From: an uncultured Eubacteriales bacterium
GTDB lineage: Bacteria; Bacillota; Clostridia; Christensenellales; Borkfalkiaceae
NCBI GenBank assembly: GCA_949288785.1
Contig: CASELQ010000012.1
Location: 53,279 to 117,278 of the forward strand
Length of the DNA: 64,000 bases
Direction of reading: 5' to 3'
Part shown: piece after piece, positions 41,495-50,021 of the stretch
How positions within the stretch are numbered: the first letter of the stretch is position 1
Layout of the letters: each line of letters opens with the position of its first letter
The notes under the pieces: model-generated
The model's input: the letters and a program-made list of their open reading frames with translations, nothing else
Database searches by the model: none
Told to the model about the DNA's origin: nothing
Program-made: the position numbers and the translations under genes

Positions 41495-43126
41495 ATGAAT
41501 TGCTATAATCAGGCAAGTATTGATAATTTAGATAAAGATAAAAAAATTTCCGGTTCTTATACAGACTGTCAAATCATACTTCCTCGAATAGATATGGCGA
41601 TGCTTACCAAATATAATTCTTATATTCTTGAAGATTATATTTTTGATATTGAAACACTTGGTTTAGAGAAATCTTGGACGAATATATTATCTTATGTGCT
41701 TAATGACGGAAATAATAAATTTTTGTCAACAGAAAATTTTGCCGAATTGTATGAAATAGGCCTTGCGATACAAGATAAATATGCAAAAAAGGAAAGCGGG
41801 CAGTATTATACACCTGATGATGTTGCAACAGTAATGTCAAAATGGTATAAAGATTTGCAGGGGGAAGCCATTTGTGATGTTGCATGTGGTACGGGTAAAC
41901 TTATACTGACCTACTTGGATATTATCGGCTATGAAAAGGCCCGTTCTTTATTGCAAAAAGGATTAGTATATCTCTTTGATAATGATAAAGTTGCCTTAAC
42001 CATCTGCAAGACAATTCTTGTTTGTAAATACGGACGTGATATAGAAAATAAAATAAATGCAATATACTGTGATTTTTTATCCAAAGACATCACATTGCCG
42101 AATAACTGCAAAGTTATCTCGAATCCGCCTTATTCTTCTGTTAATACAGTCTCTGATACATGGGAATCGACGGAAGTAGCTAAAAAAACAAAAGAATTAT
42201 ATGCGATATTTATGGAGAAAATCATTGCTCAAAGTAAATGCTCGGTGATTATTACACCGTATAGTTTTCTTGGAGGAAATAAATTTTATTCTTTGAGGAA
42301 AATCATGAATCGTTATAATGGATTTGTGGTTTCTTTCGACAATGTTCCGGGCAATGTTTTTTGCGGCCGCAAGCACGGTATTTTTAATACTAATACAGCC
42401 AACTCTGTGCGAGCGGCCATTACCGTTGTTGAAAACAAAACAGATATAAAGGGTTTTAAATTTTCCCCGCTTATCAGATTTAAAAATGAAGAAAGAGCGG
42501 CATTATTTGATACACATGTTCTAGAATCTTTTATTGATGAAAAATATCAAATCGTAAATAATGACAGCACAATGTATCAAAGGTGTGTAAAGTCCCTTTC
42601 GGATGTTTGGACAAAGTGGAATACGATAAGCAAGAAAATATTGAAGAATTATATATCGCAGAATGGCGAATATACACTATCAATGCCTAATACTTGCAGA
42701 TATTTTACCACTGCTTCAAGCGGCATCATGAATCGGAACGGTCAGATCGTTTTATCTTTTAATGACAAACATATATTTGATTATATTTTCTGTATGATAA
42801 ATTCTTCATTTGTTTATTGGTATTGGCGGACTTATGACGGCGGAATTACTTTTCCTAAAGGATTACTGTTGAATATGCCTGTATTCTATGACAAATTAAC
42901 AGATGAAGATATACAGTTTTTTGATGAGATGGCTGATATAATGATTGAGTGTGCAAATAAATATACTGTTACTAAAAACAATGTCGGTGTTCAGGAAAAT
43001 ATAAAATATCCAAGATGGTATAGAGATAAAATTAATAGAAGGTTATTAGATATTCTAGAATGTAATATTAGTGAAAAAGAATTTGATATTATCCATTCGA
43101 ATATGGCTTTAGAGGTAAACTTATGA
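41495..43126 (+). CDS. adenine-specific DNA methyltransferase (N6, type II gamma-like)
   Basis: A 543-residue protein from ATG 41495, with AAAAGGAG upstream. Motif X-like GQYYTPDDVATVM (102-114) is followed by SAM-binding motif I DVACGTG (128-134) and catalytic motif IV NPPY (210-213), the order of gamma-class N6-adenine methylases such as the Eco57I/TaqI group. The C-terminal half would be the target-recognition domain. It overlaps the next gene by four bases (ATGA), so methylase and candidate nuclease are co-translated. Base composition is clearly more AT-rich than the genes either side, suggesting acquisition by transfer. It protects DNA at a site that cannot be deduced here. Confidence 0.88.
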   Translation: MNCYNQASIDNLDKDKKISGSYTDCQIILPRIDMAMLTKYNSYILEDYIFDIETLGLEKSWTNILSYVLNDGNNKFLSTENFAELYEIGLAIQDKYAKKESGQYYTPDDVATVMSKWYKDLQGEAICDVACGTGKLILTYLDIIGYEKARSLLQKGLVYLFDNDKVALTICKTILVCKYGRDIENKINAIYCDFLSKDITLPNNCKVISNPPYSSVNTVSDTWESTEVAKKTKELYAIFMEKIIAQSKCSVIITPYSFLGGNKFYSLRKIMNRYNGFVVSFDNVPGNVFCGRKHGIFNTNTANSVRAAITVVENKTDIKGFKFSPLIRFKNEERAALFDTHVLESFIDEKYQIVNNDSTMYQRCVKSLSDVWTKWNTISKKILKNYISQNGEYTLSMPNTCRYFTTASSGIMNRNGQIVLSFNDKHIFDYIFCMINSSFVYWYWRTYDGGITFPKGLLLNMPVFYDKLTDEDIQFFDEMADIMIECANKYTVTKNNVGVQENIKYPRWYRDKINRRLLDILECNISEKEFDIIHSNMALEVNL

Positions 43127-44244
43127 TAATCCCGTTAACAAAACTGCAAAAGGAAATTATGCAAGATTTTTATCGTATTTCTGCTACTAAAGTGATTTTT
43201 AATAAATCAGAACGTAACATATTATGGAAGAGAGCAACGGCTAGAGATTCTAATTTAAACTTTGAATTATTAAAAGAGAAATGTCCGGCACTTGAACATC
43301 AAATTCAAAGAAGCTATATAACTAGGCGCAATATACAATCAGCTGTTTTCAGTGAATGTGTTTATGCTCAAACATTTGCAAACATGATGGGGCTTGAACT
43401 GTTTGTTAATTGTTTTGAAGACAATGATTTTATTCCTGTGTCTATTATTAATTTATTGTATTCATATCATCTTGTTCCCAGGTATGTTTATTCCGCCGCG
43501 GATAAAAGCAGAATGCTTATTCAGGCGGGTGGTTGTGACGGTATAGATAGTGCGTTGATTACAGTAGTTGATTTAGTTATATATACTATTGAATTTAAAG
43601 AACCTGGTGCAAAAACAAGTGAACCAGATTTGCCCAAATATAAAGAGGATGGTATTTTAGTTGTTACTGATAAGTGGCTAGAAAATTATCCACAGTTTAG
43701 GGCAATGCTGGCTGAGCAAGAAGGACTAAATTTCTTTGAAATAATGGGACATAATATTAAAAATTTCACTAAAGAAAGTATCGATATGGCGGTGTCAAAT
43801 TGTTATACATACACAAAGAAATATGCAGATGTCATTTGTACAGAAGATATAATGGGAAATTTGGTGATGATCCCAACCAATCAAGTCTCGGTTTGGGCAG
43901 ATATTGAGGGAGAAATTCGTCCAGCAGGAAGAAATCATTATAATGTTTGGACTCCTATTGCATTAAAAAGATTCCTTTTGCAAAAGGGCGCATTGATTAA
44001 TGGTGATATGGTAACAATAAATAAGCACAATCTTGAAGAGAGAAGAGAGCGTGGAGGAAATAGAAGGGTTTCTGGTTACAAGGTTACTCCACTTTTCTTT
44101 ATCTATGTTAGCGACTGTACTGAAAATAATGATATTTTAAGCTTTAATATTAATAAAATGCGGCAACTTAATCCTACCGTTGCAGGCAAAATATTTTTTA
44201 AAAAACTTTTGTATAATGACGTAAAAACATATTACGGGTTTTGA
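43123..44244 (+). CDS. putative type II restriction endonuclease
   Basis: A 373-residue protein that I do not recognise by family. In the middle it has GGCDGIDSALITVVDLVIYTIEFK (key residues D139, D150, E157, K159), which fits a PD-(D/E)XK nuclease core: a beta-strand with E-x-K after an Asp. It is followed by EPGAK. This plus the four-base overlap with the methylase, and the AT-rich composition shared with it, make it the likely cognate endonuclease. No helicase or ATP-binding motif is seen, so type I or III is unlikely. The call is from context plus a motif. Confidence 0.6.
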   Translation: MIIPLTKLQKEIMQDFYRISATKVIFNKSERNILWKRATARDSNLNFELLKEKCPALEHQIQRSYITRRNIQSAVFSECVYAQTFANMMGLELFVNCFEDNDFIPVSIINLLYSYHLVPRYVYSAADKSRMLIQAGGCDGIDSALITVVDLVIYTIEFKEPGAKTSEPDLPKYKEDGILVVTDKWLENYPQFRAMLAEQEGLNFFEIMGHNIKNFTKESIDMAVSNCYTYTKKYADVICTEDIMGNLVMIPTNQVSVWADIEGEIRPAGRNHYNVWTPIALKRFLLQKGALINGDMVTINKHNLEERRERGGNRRVSGYKVTPLFFIYVSDCTENNDILSFNINKMRQLNPTVAGKIFFKKLLYNDVKTYYGF

Positions 44245-44251
44245 AAGACAA

Positions 44252-44809
44252 ATGAAAATTGATATTTTTAATACAGATAAAAAGTACGATATTATTTATG
44301 CTGATCCGCCATGGGCATATTTATGGGGTAAAGGTGAAACAGGGGGTAATTTCTGTCCCGAAAAACATTATCGCACAATGTCAACGGAAGAAATCTGCCG
44401 GCTCGGCGATACAGTAAAAAAACTCCGCAATAAAAATTGTGCCCTTTTTATTTGGGTTACCATGCCTTGCCTTCCGGATGTTTTTAAGGTTATTTCAGCA
44501 TGGGGATTTAAATATAAGACATGTGCTTTTACCTGGATAAAGACTAAAAAAGACGGAACACCATTATCGGGAATGGGCAGTTATACAAAGGCGAATGCGG
44601 AACTTTGTCTGCTTGCCATGAGAGGGCATATAAAAAGTGTGGACAAAACAATACCGCAGGTTTTAATGTATCCTCGTTTGGGACATTCGGTCAAACCGGA
44701 TGAAATTATGAGACGCATTGAATTGCTTTTCGGCCTGGATACGCAAAGAATAGAACTGTTTGCCAGGCGCCGGGTTGACGGATGGGATTGTTGGGGCAAC
44801 GAAGTCTGA
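44252..44809 (+). CDS. MT-A70 family adenine methyltransferase
   Basis: A 185-residue protein with DPPW at 18-21 (IIYADPPWAY), the catalytic motif of MT-A70 N6-adenine methyltransferases. Later segments CALFIWVTMPCLPDVFKV and GMGSYTKANAELCLLAMRG are typical of the phage and R-M branch. It starts seven bases after the candidate nuclease gene, so the system carries two different adenine methylases. A second methylase in a short R-M operon usually handles the other strand of an asymmetric site. GACAA only gives a weak ribosome site, so coupling from the gene upstream is likely. Confidence 0.88.
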   Translation: MKIDIFNTDKKYDIIYADPPWAYLWGKGETGGNFCPEKHYRTMSTEEICRLGDTVKKLRNKNCALFIWVTMPCLPDVFKVISAWGFKYKTCAFTWIKTKKDGTPLSGMGSYTKANAELCLLAMRGHIKSVDKTIPQVLMYPRLGHSVKPDEIMRRIELLFGLDTQRIELFARRRVDGWDCWGNEV

Positions 44810-45137
44810 GATTAAAGCAGTTTATAATAAATCCGATTGGCGATATATTGCGTCTCCGGGTTGGTATTAAACAGTTAGTTGCGTTTTAAACATGTGGAAC
44901 GAGCGCGTTAAAACATAACTGACGTTATATAAAAAATCTTTTAACTCTGTTTTGCTTAAACGATTAATATCAGCAAACTGCTCGGGTTGTTGATATTATA
45001 ATATAAATAAAAGAGCCGATAGCATAAATGGGGAATTTAGTAACAAAATGTATTAAATACATAAAGTCAGTATAACTATATAAAGAAAAACGCACGTTTT
45101 TAGCATTTTTTGCCCAAAAACATGCGTTTTTTCACTT
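44810..45137. other. AT-rich intergenic region, no gene
   Basis: No coding frame is credible. A TTGATATTATAAT-type stretch (about 44990-45005) resembles a promoter without a following gene, and a near-perfect hairpin (about 45089-45131, arms AAAAACGCAYGTTTTT) is the probable tRNA-Ser terminator on the minus strand. Confidence 0.5.
45089..45131 (-). terminator. tRNA-Ser terminator
   Basis: Arms of 16 bases with one G-U (AAAAACGCATGTTTTT paired to AAAAACGTGCGTTTTT) lie just beyond the tRNA 3' end on the minus strand, followed by TTTTT. Confidence 0.65.
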
Positions 45138-45225
45138 TGGCGGAGAGGAGAGGATTCGAACCTCCGATACCTTTCGGTATACTCGCTTTCCAAGCGGGCA
45201 CATTAGACCACTCTGACACCTCTCC
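45138..45225 (-). tRNA. tRNA-Ser (anticodon GGA)
   Basis: An 88-base class II tRNA on the minus strand starting GGAGAGGTGTCAGAG, with anticodon loop TTGGAAA (GGA), a long variable arm (GAGTATACCGAAAGGTATC), T-loop GTTCGAATC and encoded CCA. It reads UCC and UCU. It borders the R-M island at its 3' end. Confidence 0.95.
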
Positions 45226-45246
45226 GCGCGTAACGGGTCGCACTCT

Positions 45247-45275
45247 ATTCTAATATATTTTAAAATAAAAAGCAA
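45247..45275 (-). promoter_or_regulatory. tRNA-Ser promoter
   Basis: On the minus strand TTGCTT (45275-45270) and TAGAAT (45252-45247) are 17 bp apart, about 22 bp before the tRNA. Confidence 0.65.
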
Positions 45276-45710
45276 CTTAATTGTGCGGTTATGCAAAAAA
45301 ATATTTTGGAAAAAATTTATATCAAATCTATATACTTTTGCCGTAGTTTGCGCTATAATTATAGCAACCTCGAAAAATGGCCTGACGCAGTATTCCGCGC
45401 GAGTATTTTGCGGGCGCGTGTTTGGCGGGAACCGGGATATTTCTGACGGGCTTTTGAGGTAATGCGGGTTATATATGATTTTCATATTGCCGGTATTTTT
45501 CGGGCGGGCAAGCACCGCGGGGAGAACGTGCGGAATTTAATAAATTTTCAAAAGTTTGCCGTACTTCCGAAAGCATGTTAAACTCCGTAAATTGAGCAGA
45601 AGCTGCCCGAAACCTGAATGCGGAAAGAGTTCGTTATAACCGAACAAACCGTGCAATGATCCGTAAAACCGATACGATAAGCGAAAAACGGCATAAAAGG
45701 GAATAAACCT
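45276..45710. other. intergenic region without a recognisable gene
   Basis: No supported gene. A 14-bp palindrome GCTATAATTATAGC (45352-45365) could be an operator. The long minus-strand frame across tRNA-Ser is a tRNA artefact. Confidence 0.5.
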
Positions 45711-45741
45711 GCGCCTGCCGCACGGAAAGTGCGGCAGGCGC
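45711..45741. repeat. GC-rich hairpin upstream of the nrdD control region
   Basis: Arms GCGCCTGCCGCAC / GTGCGGCAGGCGC with a five-base loop, followed on the plus strand by ATGTTTT. It may stop read-through into nrdD. Confidence 0.6.
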
Positions 45742-45753
45742 ATGTTTTAAAAA

Positions 45754-45769
45754 ACACAATATATTGTGG
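45754..45769. promoter_or_regulatory. NrdR box 1
   Basis: ACACAATATATTGTGG matches the NrdR box consensus (acaCwATATATwGtgt) over nearly its whole length. It is upstream of the ribonucleotide reductase gene. Confidence 0.85.
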
Positions 45770-45785
45770 TTGTTTAAAATTTTTT

Positions 45786-45801
45786 CAACAAAATATTGAT
45801 A
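45786..45801. promoter_or_regulatory. NrdR box 2
   Basis: CAACAAAATATTGATA keeps the core CAAAATATTG and lies 32 bp (three helical turns) from box 1, the usual spacing for NrdR. It ends seven bases before the -35. Confidence 0.75.
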
Positions 45802-45808
45802 TAAACCC

Positions 45809-45837
45809 TTGACAAAAATGCCGAAGGGTGTTATAGT
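45809..45837 (+). promoter_or_regulatory. nrdD promoter
   Basis: TTGACA (45809-45814) and TATAGT (45832-45837) with a 17-bp spacer, directly after the NrdR boxes. Confidence 0.8.
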
Positions 45838-45871
45838 AATATCGTTCACAATTTTACGGGAGGAGAAAGAG

Positions 45872-48247
45872 ATGTTTCAGGTAAAAAAGAGAGACGGCAG
45901 CCTTGTGGAATTTGACATGTCCAAGATAGCGACTGCGCTTTCCAAGGCGTTTAATGCCAAACAGGTAAATTATACGGCAGATATTTTGAACATGCTCACG
46001 CTGCGCGTTTCGGCAGATTTTTCCAAAAAGATTAAAGACAACGTGATAAGCGTGGAAGATATTCAGGACAGCGCCGAAGTAGTGCTTATACAGGCGGGAT
46101 ACGTAGACGTTGCAAAGAGTTATATACTTTACCGCAAACAGCGGGAAAAGGTGCGCAACATAAAGGAGACGCTGGTAGACTATAAAAAGATAGTGGACGA
46201 TTATCTTAAAGTTTCGGACTGGCGCGTAAAGGAAAATTCCACGGTTACCTATTCGGTGGGCGGGCTTATTCTCTCCAACTCCGGCGCGGTTACCGCCAAT
46301 TACTGGCTTTCCGAGGTGTATGACGAGGAGATAGCGAACGCCCACAGAAACGCCGATCTGCACATACACGACCTTTCCATGCTTACGGGGTATTGCGCGG
46401 GCTGGTCTTTGCGTCAGCTCATAAAAGAGGGGCTGGGCGGCGTGCCCGGCAAAATAACCTCTTCGCCGGCGTCGCATCTTTCCACGCTGTGCAACCAGAT
46501 GGTCAACTTTCTGGGAATAATGCAGAACGAATGGGCGGGTGCGCAGGCGTTTTCTTCTTTCGATACTTACCTTGCGCCTTTCGTAAAGGTGGATAACCTC
46601 AGTTACAGAGAGGTAAAACAGTGCATACAGTCCTTTATTTACGGCGTGAACACGCCCTCGCGCTGGGGCACGCAGTCTCCGTTTACCAACATCACGCTGG
46701 ATTGGGTGGTGCCTAACGACCTTGCGGAGATGAACGCCATAGTGGGCGGCAAGGAGATGGACTTTAAATATAAAGACTGCGTGAAAGAGATGGCTATGGT
46801 GAACAAGGCGTTCATCGAGATAATGATAGAAGGAGACGCCAACGGCAGGGGCTTCCAGTATCCCATACCTACGTATTCCATCACGCGGGACTTCGACTGG
46901 TCTGAGACCGAGAACAACAAACTTCTTTTCGAGATGACCGCAAAGTACGGCACTCCGTATTTTTCCAACTATATAAATTCTGACATGGAACCTTCCGACG
47001 TGAGGAGCATGTGCTGCAGATTGAGGCTCGACCTCCGCGAACTGCGCAAAAAATCCGGCGGATATTTCGGCAGCGGCGAGAGCACGGGCTCGGTGGGCGT
47101 GGTTACCATCAACATGCCGAGGATAGCCTATCTTTCCAAGACGGAGGACGAGTTTTACGAGCGCCTTGCCCATCTTATGGACGTGGCTGCCCGCTCCCTT
47201 AAAGTAAAGAGGGATACCATAACCAAACTGCTGGACGCGGGGCTGTATCCCTATACCAAGCGGTATCTCGGCACTTTCAACAATCACTTCTCCACCATAG
47301 GTCTGGTAGGCATGAACGAAGCCTGCCTCAACGCAAAGTGGATAGGCAAGGACCTTGTGGCGCCGGAAGCGCAGGCGTTTACCAAGAACGTTCTCAACTT
47401 TATGCGCAACAAACTTTCGGACTATCAGGAGATGTACGGCGACCTTTATAACCTGGAAGCTACTCCCGCGGAATCCACGTCTTTCCGCCTTGCCAAGCAC
47501 GACAAGAAGAGGTATCCCGACATAATAACCGCTTCCGACTGCTCCAAGACCCCGTATTACACCAACAGTTCGCACCTGCCGGTAGGGTTTACGGACGATA
47601 TTTTTTCCGCGCTCGACATACAGGACGATTTGCAGACCCTTTATACTTCGGGCACGGTATTCCACGCCTTTTTGGGGCAGAAACTTCCCGATTGGAAGGC
47701 GGCGGCAAACCTCGTCCGTAAGATAGCGGAAAACTACAAACTGCCGTATTACACCATGTCTCCCACGTATTCGGTATGCGCCGACCACGGCTATATACCG
47801 GGAGAAGTGTATAAGTGCCCCGTGTGCGGCAAGACCACCGAGGTATACAGCCGCATAACCGGATATTACCGCCCGGTGCAGAACTGGAACGACGGGAAGC
47901 GCGCCGAGTTTGCGGACAGAAAGGTATACGATATAGCCAACTCGCATTTCCACGCGAGGAACGCGGCTGGCGGAGCGGACAAGAAAGAGGAACACGCGTC
48001 CGCAGTTATAACCGAGCCGCTGCTCTTTACCCGCAACGGCTGCCCCAACTGCAAGACCGCTAAGATGATGCTGGACAAGGCGGGGATAAAATACGGCGTT
48101 GTGAACGCGGAAGAGGATAAGGAGACCACTTTAAAATACGGCGTTAAAAAGGCGCCCACCCTGCTTGTACCGGAGGGGGACGGGTTTAAGACCTTTGACA
48201 ATGCCAGCGAAATAAGAAAATATTTAGAGAGCGTGAGCGTGGGCTGA
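45872..48247 (+). CDS. nrdD: anaerobic ribonucleoside-triphosphate reductase with C-terminal glutaredoxin domain
   Basis: A 791-residue class III ribonucleotide reductase from ATG 45872 (GGGAGGAGAAAGAG upstream). Residues ~1-90 are an ATP-cone (VKKRDGSLVEFDMSKIATAL). The middle is the ten-stranded barrel (CNQMVNFLGIMQNEW). Near the end is a zinc-site region (CPVCGKTTE) and the glycyl radical motif with Gly about residue 664 (SRITGYYRPVQNWNDGKR). Residues ~715-791 form an extra glutaredoxin-like domain with CPNC at 724-727. It reduces ribonucleoside triphosphates without oxygen. The activase NrdG is not in the window. NrdR boxes precede it and a thioredoxin reductase gene follows with an overlap of the stop and start, so the fused redoxin probably feeds electrons to the reductase. 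Confidence 0.95.
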   Translation: MFQVKKRDGSLVEFDMSKIATALSKAFNAKQVNYTADILNMLTLRVSADFSKKIKDNVISVEDIQDSAEVVLIQAGYVDVAKSYILYRKQREKVRNIKETLVDYKKIVDDYLKVSDWRVKENSTVTYSVGGLILSNSGAVTANYWLSEVYDEEIANAHRNADLHIHDLSMLTGYCAGWSLRQLIKEGLGGVPGKITSSPASHLSTLCNQMVNFLGIMQNEWAGAQAFSSFDTYLAPFVKVDNLSYREVKQCIQSFIYGVNTPSRWGTQSPFTNITLDWVVPNDLAEMNAIVGGKEMDFKYKDCVKEMAMVNKAFIEIMIEGDANGRGFQYPIPTYSITRDFDWSETENNKLLFEMTAKYGTPYFSNYINSDMEPSDVRSMCCRLRLDLRELRKKSGGYFGSGESTGSVGVVTINMPRIAYLSKTEDEFYERLAHLMDVAARSLKVKRDTITKLLDAGLYPYTKRYLGTFNNHFSTIGLVGMNEACLNAKWIGKDLVAPEAQAFTKNVLNFMRNKLSDYQEMYGDLYNLEATPAESTSFRLAKHDKKRYPDIITASDCSKTPYYTNSSHLPVGFTDDIFSALDIQDDLQTLYTSGTVFHAFLGQKLPDWKAAANLVRKIAENYKLPYYTMSPTYSVCADHGYIPGEVYKCPVCGKTTEVYSRITGYYRPVQNWNDGKRAEFADRKVYDIANSHFHARNAAGGADKKEEHASAVITEPLLFTRNGCPNCKTAKMMLDKAGIKYGVVNAEEDKETTLKYGVKKAPTLLVPEGDGFKTFDNASEIRKYLESVSVG

Positions 48248-49164
48248 TGTACGACATAATTGTTATAGGCGGTGGCGCGGCGGGCATGACCGCCGCGCTG
48301 TACGCCCTGAGAGGCGGTAAAACCGTGCTTATATTGGAGAGCGAAAGTCTCGGCGGGCAGATAGCCACTTCGCCGCGGCTTGAGAACTTTCCTTCGGTAA
48401 AGGCGATGAGCGGAGAGCAGTTTGCGGATAACCTGTTTGAACAGATTTCCGCCATGGGCGCCGAGTTCGAGATAGAAAAAGCGGTGGACGTGATAAAGCG
48501 GGAGGACGGGTTTTTTACCGTTAAGACCGAATACAAAGAATACGAGGCAAAATCGGTAATTATAGCCGCGGGAGTAAAGCATAAGCACCTTAGAACAAAG
48601 TCTGAAAGAGAGGACCTTGTGGGGCACGGCGTGTATTATTGCGCCATATGCGACGGGGCTTTTTATAAGGGAAAAGAAGTGGCAGTTATAGGGGACGCGA
48701 ATACCGCCCTTCAATACGCGCTCCTTTTGTCCGGCTACTGCAAGAAGGTATACGTTTATACGCTGTTCGATAAATTTTTCGGGGAAAAAGCGCTCGTCAA
48801 GGCGTTGCGCGCCAAGGACAACATAGAAGTGCGCCCCAACACATCGGTAATAGATTTTATAGGCGACAAAGAGCTTTCCGCCATAGAGTACAAGGACGCG
48901 GAAGGCAATATAAAACGGCACGAGATACCCGCCGTATTCGTGGCGATAGGTCAGGTGCCTGATAACGGAGCCTTCTCAAAAGTAGCCGATCTGGATAAGG
49001 ACGGGTATATAACGGCGGATGAAAATTGCCGCACCCGTACCGAGGGTGTGTTTGTGGCGGGGGACTGCCGCACCAAGGCCGTCCGCCAGGTGGTAACCGC
49101 CGTTGCGGACGGGGGCGTTGCCGCAACGAACGCCTGCATTTACCTTGAAAGCCTGGAAGGCTGA
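48247..49164 (+). CDS. trxB: thioredoxin reductase-like flavoprotein, atypical nucleotide site
   Basis: A 305-residue flavoprotein with the FAD motif GGGAAG (8-13), the redox pair C132-A-I-C135 and the C-terminal GVFVAGDCRTKAVRQVV. The NADPH site differs from TrxB: the glycine motif GGGNTA is GDANTA (149-154), and the HRRxxFRA arginine patch is replaced by YTLFDKFFG, with no arginines. These are the features used to bind NADPH, so it may use another donor such as ferredoxin, as in the FFTR group known from clostridia. The start follows nrdD directly. Its role is to reduce the NrdD-fused redoxin or a thioredoxin. FAD and disulfide parts are intact. Confidence 0.88.
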   Translation: MYDIIVIGGGAAGMTAALYALRGGKTVLILESESLGGQIATSPRLENFPSVKAMSGEQFADNLFEQISAMGAEFEIEKAVDVIKREDGFFTVKTEYKEYEAKSVIIAAGVKHKHLRTKSEREDLVGHGVYYCAICDGAFYKGKEVAVIGDANTALQYALLLSGYCKKVYVYTLFDKFFGEKALVKALRAKDNIEVRPNTSVIDFIGDKELSAIEYKDAEGNIKRHEIPAVFVAIGQVPDNGAFSKVADLDKDGYITADENCRTRTEGVFVAGDCRTKAVRQVVTAVADGGVAATNACIYLESLEG

Positions 49165-49165
49165 C

Positions 49166-49187
49166 GGCAGGTGGTAGGCAGGTGGTA
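49166..49187. repeat. 11-bp tandem repeat (two copies)
   Basis: GGCAGGTGGTA is repeated in tandem immediately after the trxB stop. Probably a chance slippage product. Confidence 0.5.
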
Positions 49188-49289
49188 GGTAAAAGCCCGC
49201 ATTACAGCCGCGCCGAGACCCTTTATACAGCGAATGCGCGTTTTACATGGCAATGAGAAACTTCCGAAACCCATAATAATTTTAAAAGG

Positions 49290-49321
49290 ACCCTTTCGGC
49301 GATTACCGTTGCCGGAAGGGT
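49290..49321 (+). terminator. terminator-like hairpin before the HAD gene
   Basis: ACCCTTTCGGC ... GCCGGAAGGGT with a loop of about ten bases, followed by TATTGTTT. It likely ends the nrdD-trxB transcript. Confidence 0.6.
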
Positions 49322-49367
49322 TATTGTTTAATTAAGCCCGGAGCAGATATATGGAGTATATTATATA

Positions 49368-50021
49368 ATGTTTAAAACGATTTTATTCGACCTGGACGGG
49401 ACGCTTACCGACCCGTTTGACGGGATAACCGGTTCCGTCATATACGCGCTTAAAAAATTCGGGATAGAGGAGCATGATAAAAACAAATTAAAGCCCTTTA
49501 TCGGGCCGCCGCTTGCAGAGTCCTTTACGGCTTTTTACGGGTTTTGCGAAAAGGACGCGCTTAAAGCCGTGGAATATTACCGCGAGTATTTCGGGGAAAA
49601 GGGTATTTTTGAAAACAGGGTATACGAGGGTATAGTCCCGGCGCTGATTGCCCTGAAAGAGAGTGGCTGCGGACTTTTTGTGGCTACTTCCAAGCCCGAG
49701 AAGTTTGCCGTTAAGATAATAAGGCACTTCGGGTTGGAGCGGTATTTTTCGGGAATATGCGGGGCAACGGACGCCCTTTCCGGCAACTCCAAGTCGGAGG
49801 TTATTAAAAGCGCGCTTGAAAGATATAAAATTACCGATAAGCCGGAGATTTTGATGGTAGGCGACCGCCGGCACGATATAGAGGGCGCAAAGGCGAACGG
49901 GGTAATGTCGGCGGGAGTGCTGTACGGTTACGGGGACATGAGCGAACTTATCGGGGCGGGCGCGGATTTCCTGGTTAAAACGCCTTTTGACCTGGCGCCC
50001 CGTATTTTGGCGGCGGAATAA
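49368..50021 (+). CDS. HAD family phosphatase (phosphoglycolate phosphatase-like)
   Basis: A 217-residue HAD subfamily IA hydrolase: motif I DLDGT with nucleophile D8 and acid D10, motif II ATSKP, and motif III/IV VGDRRHDIEGAKANG. The cap domain lies between motif I and II (residues ~15-80). It dephosphorylates a small phosphate ester, in the Gph/PpaX clade usually phosphoglycolate or pyrophosphate. It has its own start with GGAG about ten bases upstream and no partner genes. Substrate is not certain. Confidence 0.85.
   Translation: MFKTILFDLDGTLTDPFDGITGSVIYALKKFGIEEHDKNKLKPFIGPPLAESFTAFYGFCEKDALKAVEYYREYFGEKGIFENRVYEGIVPALIALKESGCGLFVATSKPEKFAVKIIRHFGLERYFSGICGATDALSGNSKSEVIKSALERYKITDKPEILMVGDRRHDIEGAKANGVMSAGVLYGYGDMSELIGAGADFLVKTPFDLAPRILAAE

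Noticed and set aside
45138..45225. tRNA-Ser as attachment site of the R-M island
   Set aside because: No second copy of the tRNA 3' end is seen near 41280-41490 and no integrase is present, so an att-site claim is not supported.
45132..45515. 127-codon minus-strand ORF over tRNA-Ser
   Set aside because: The end translates the tRNA-Ser itself (QSGLMCPLGKR-like phrase) and the rest has no homology or ribosome site.
45854..47995. 713-codon minus-strand frame opposite nrdD
   Set aside because: Shadow of nrdD; its composition is that of the complementary strand and it has no recognisable domain.
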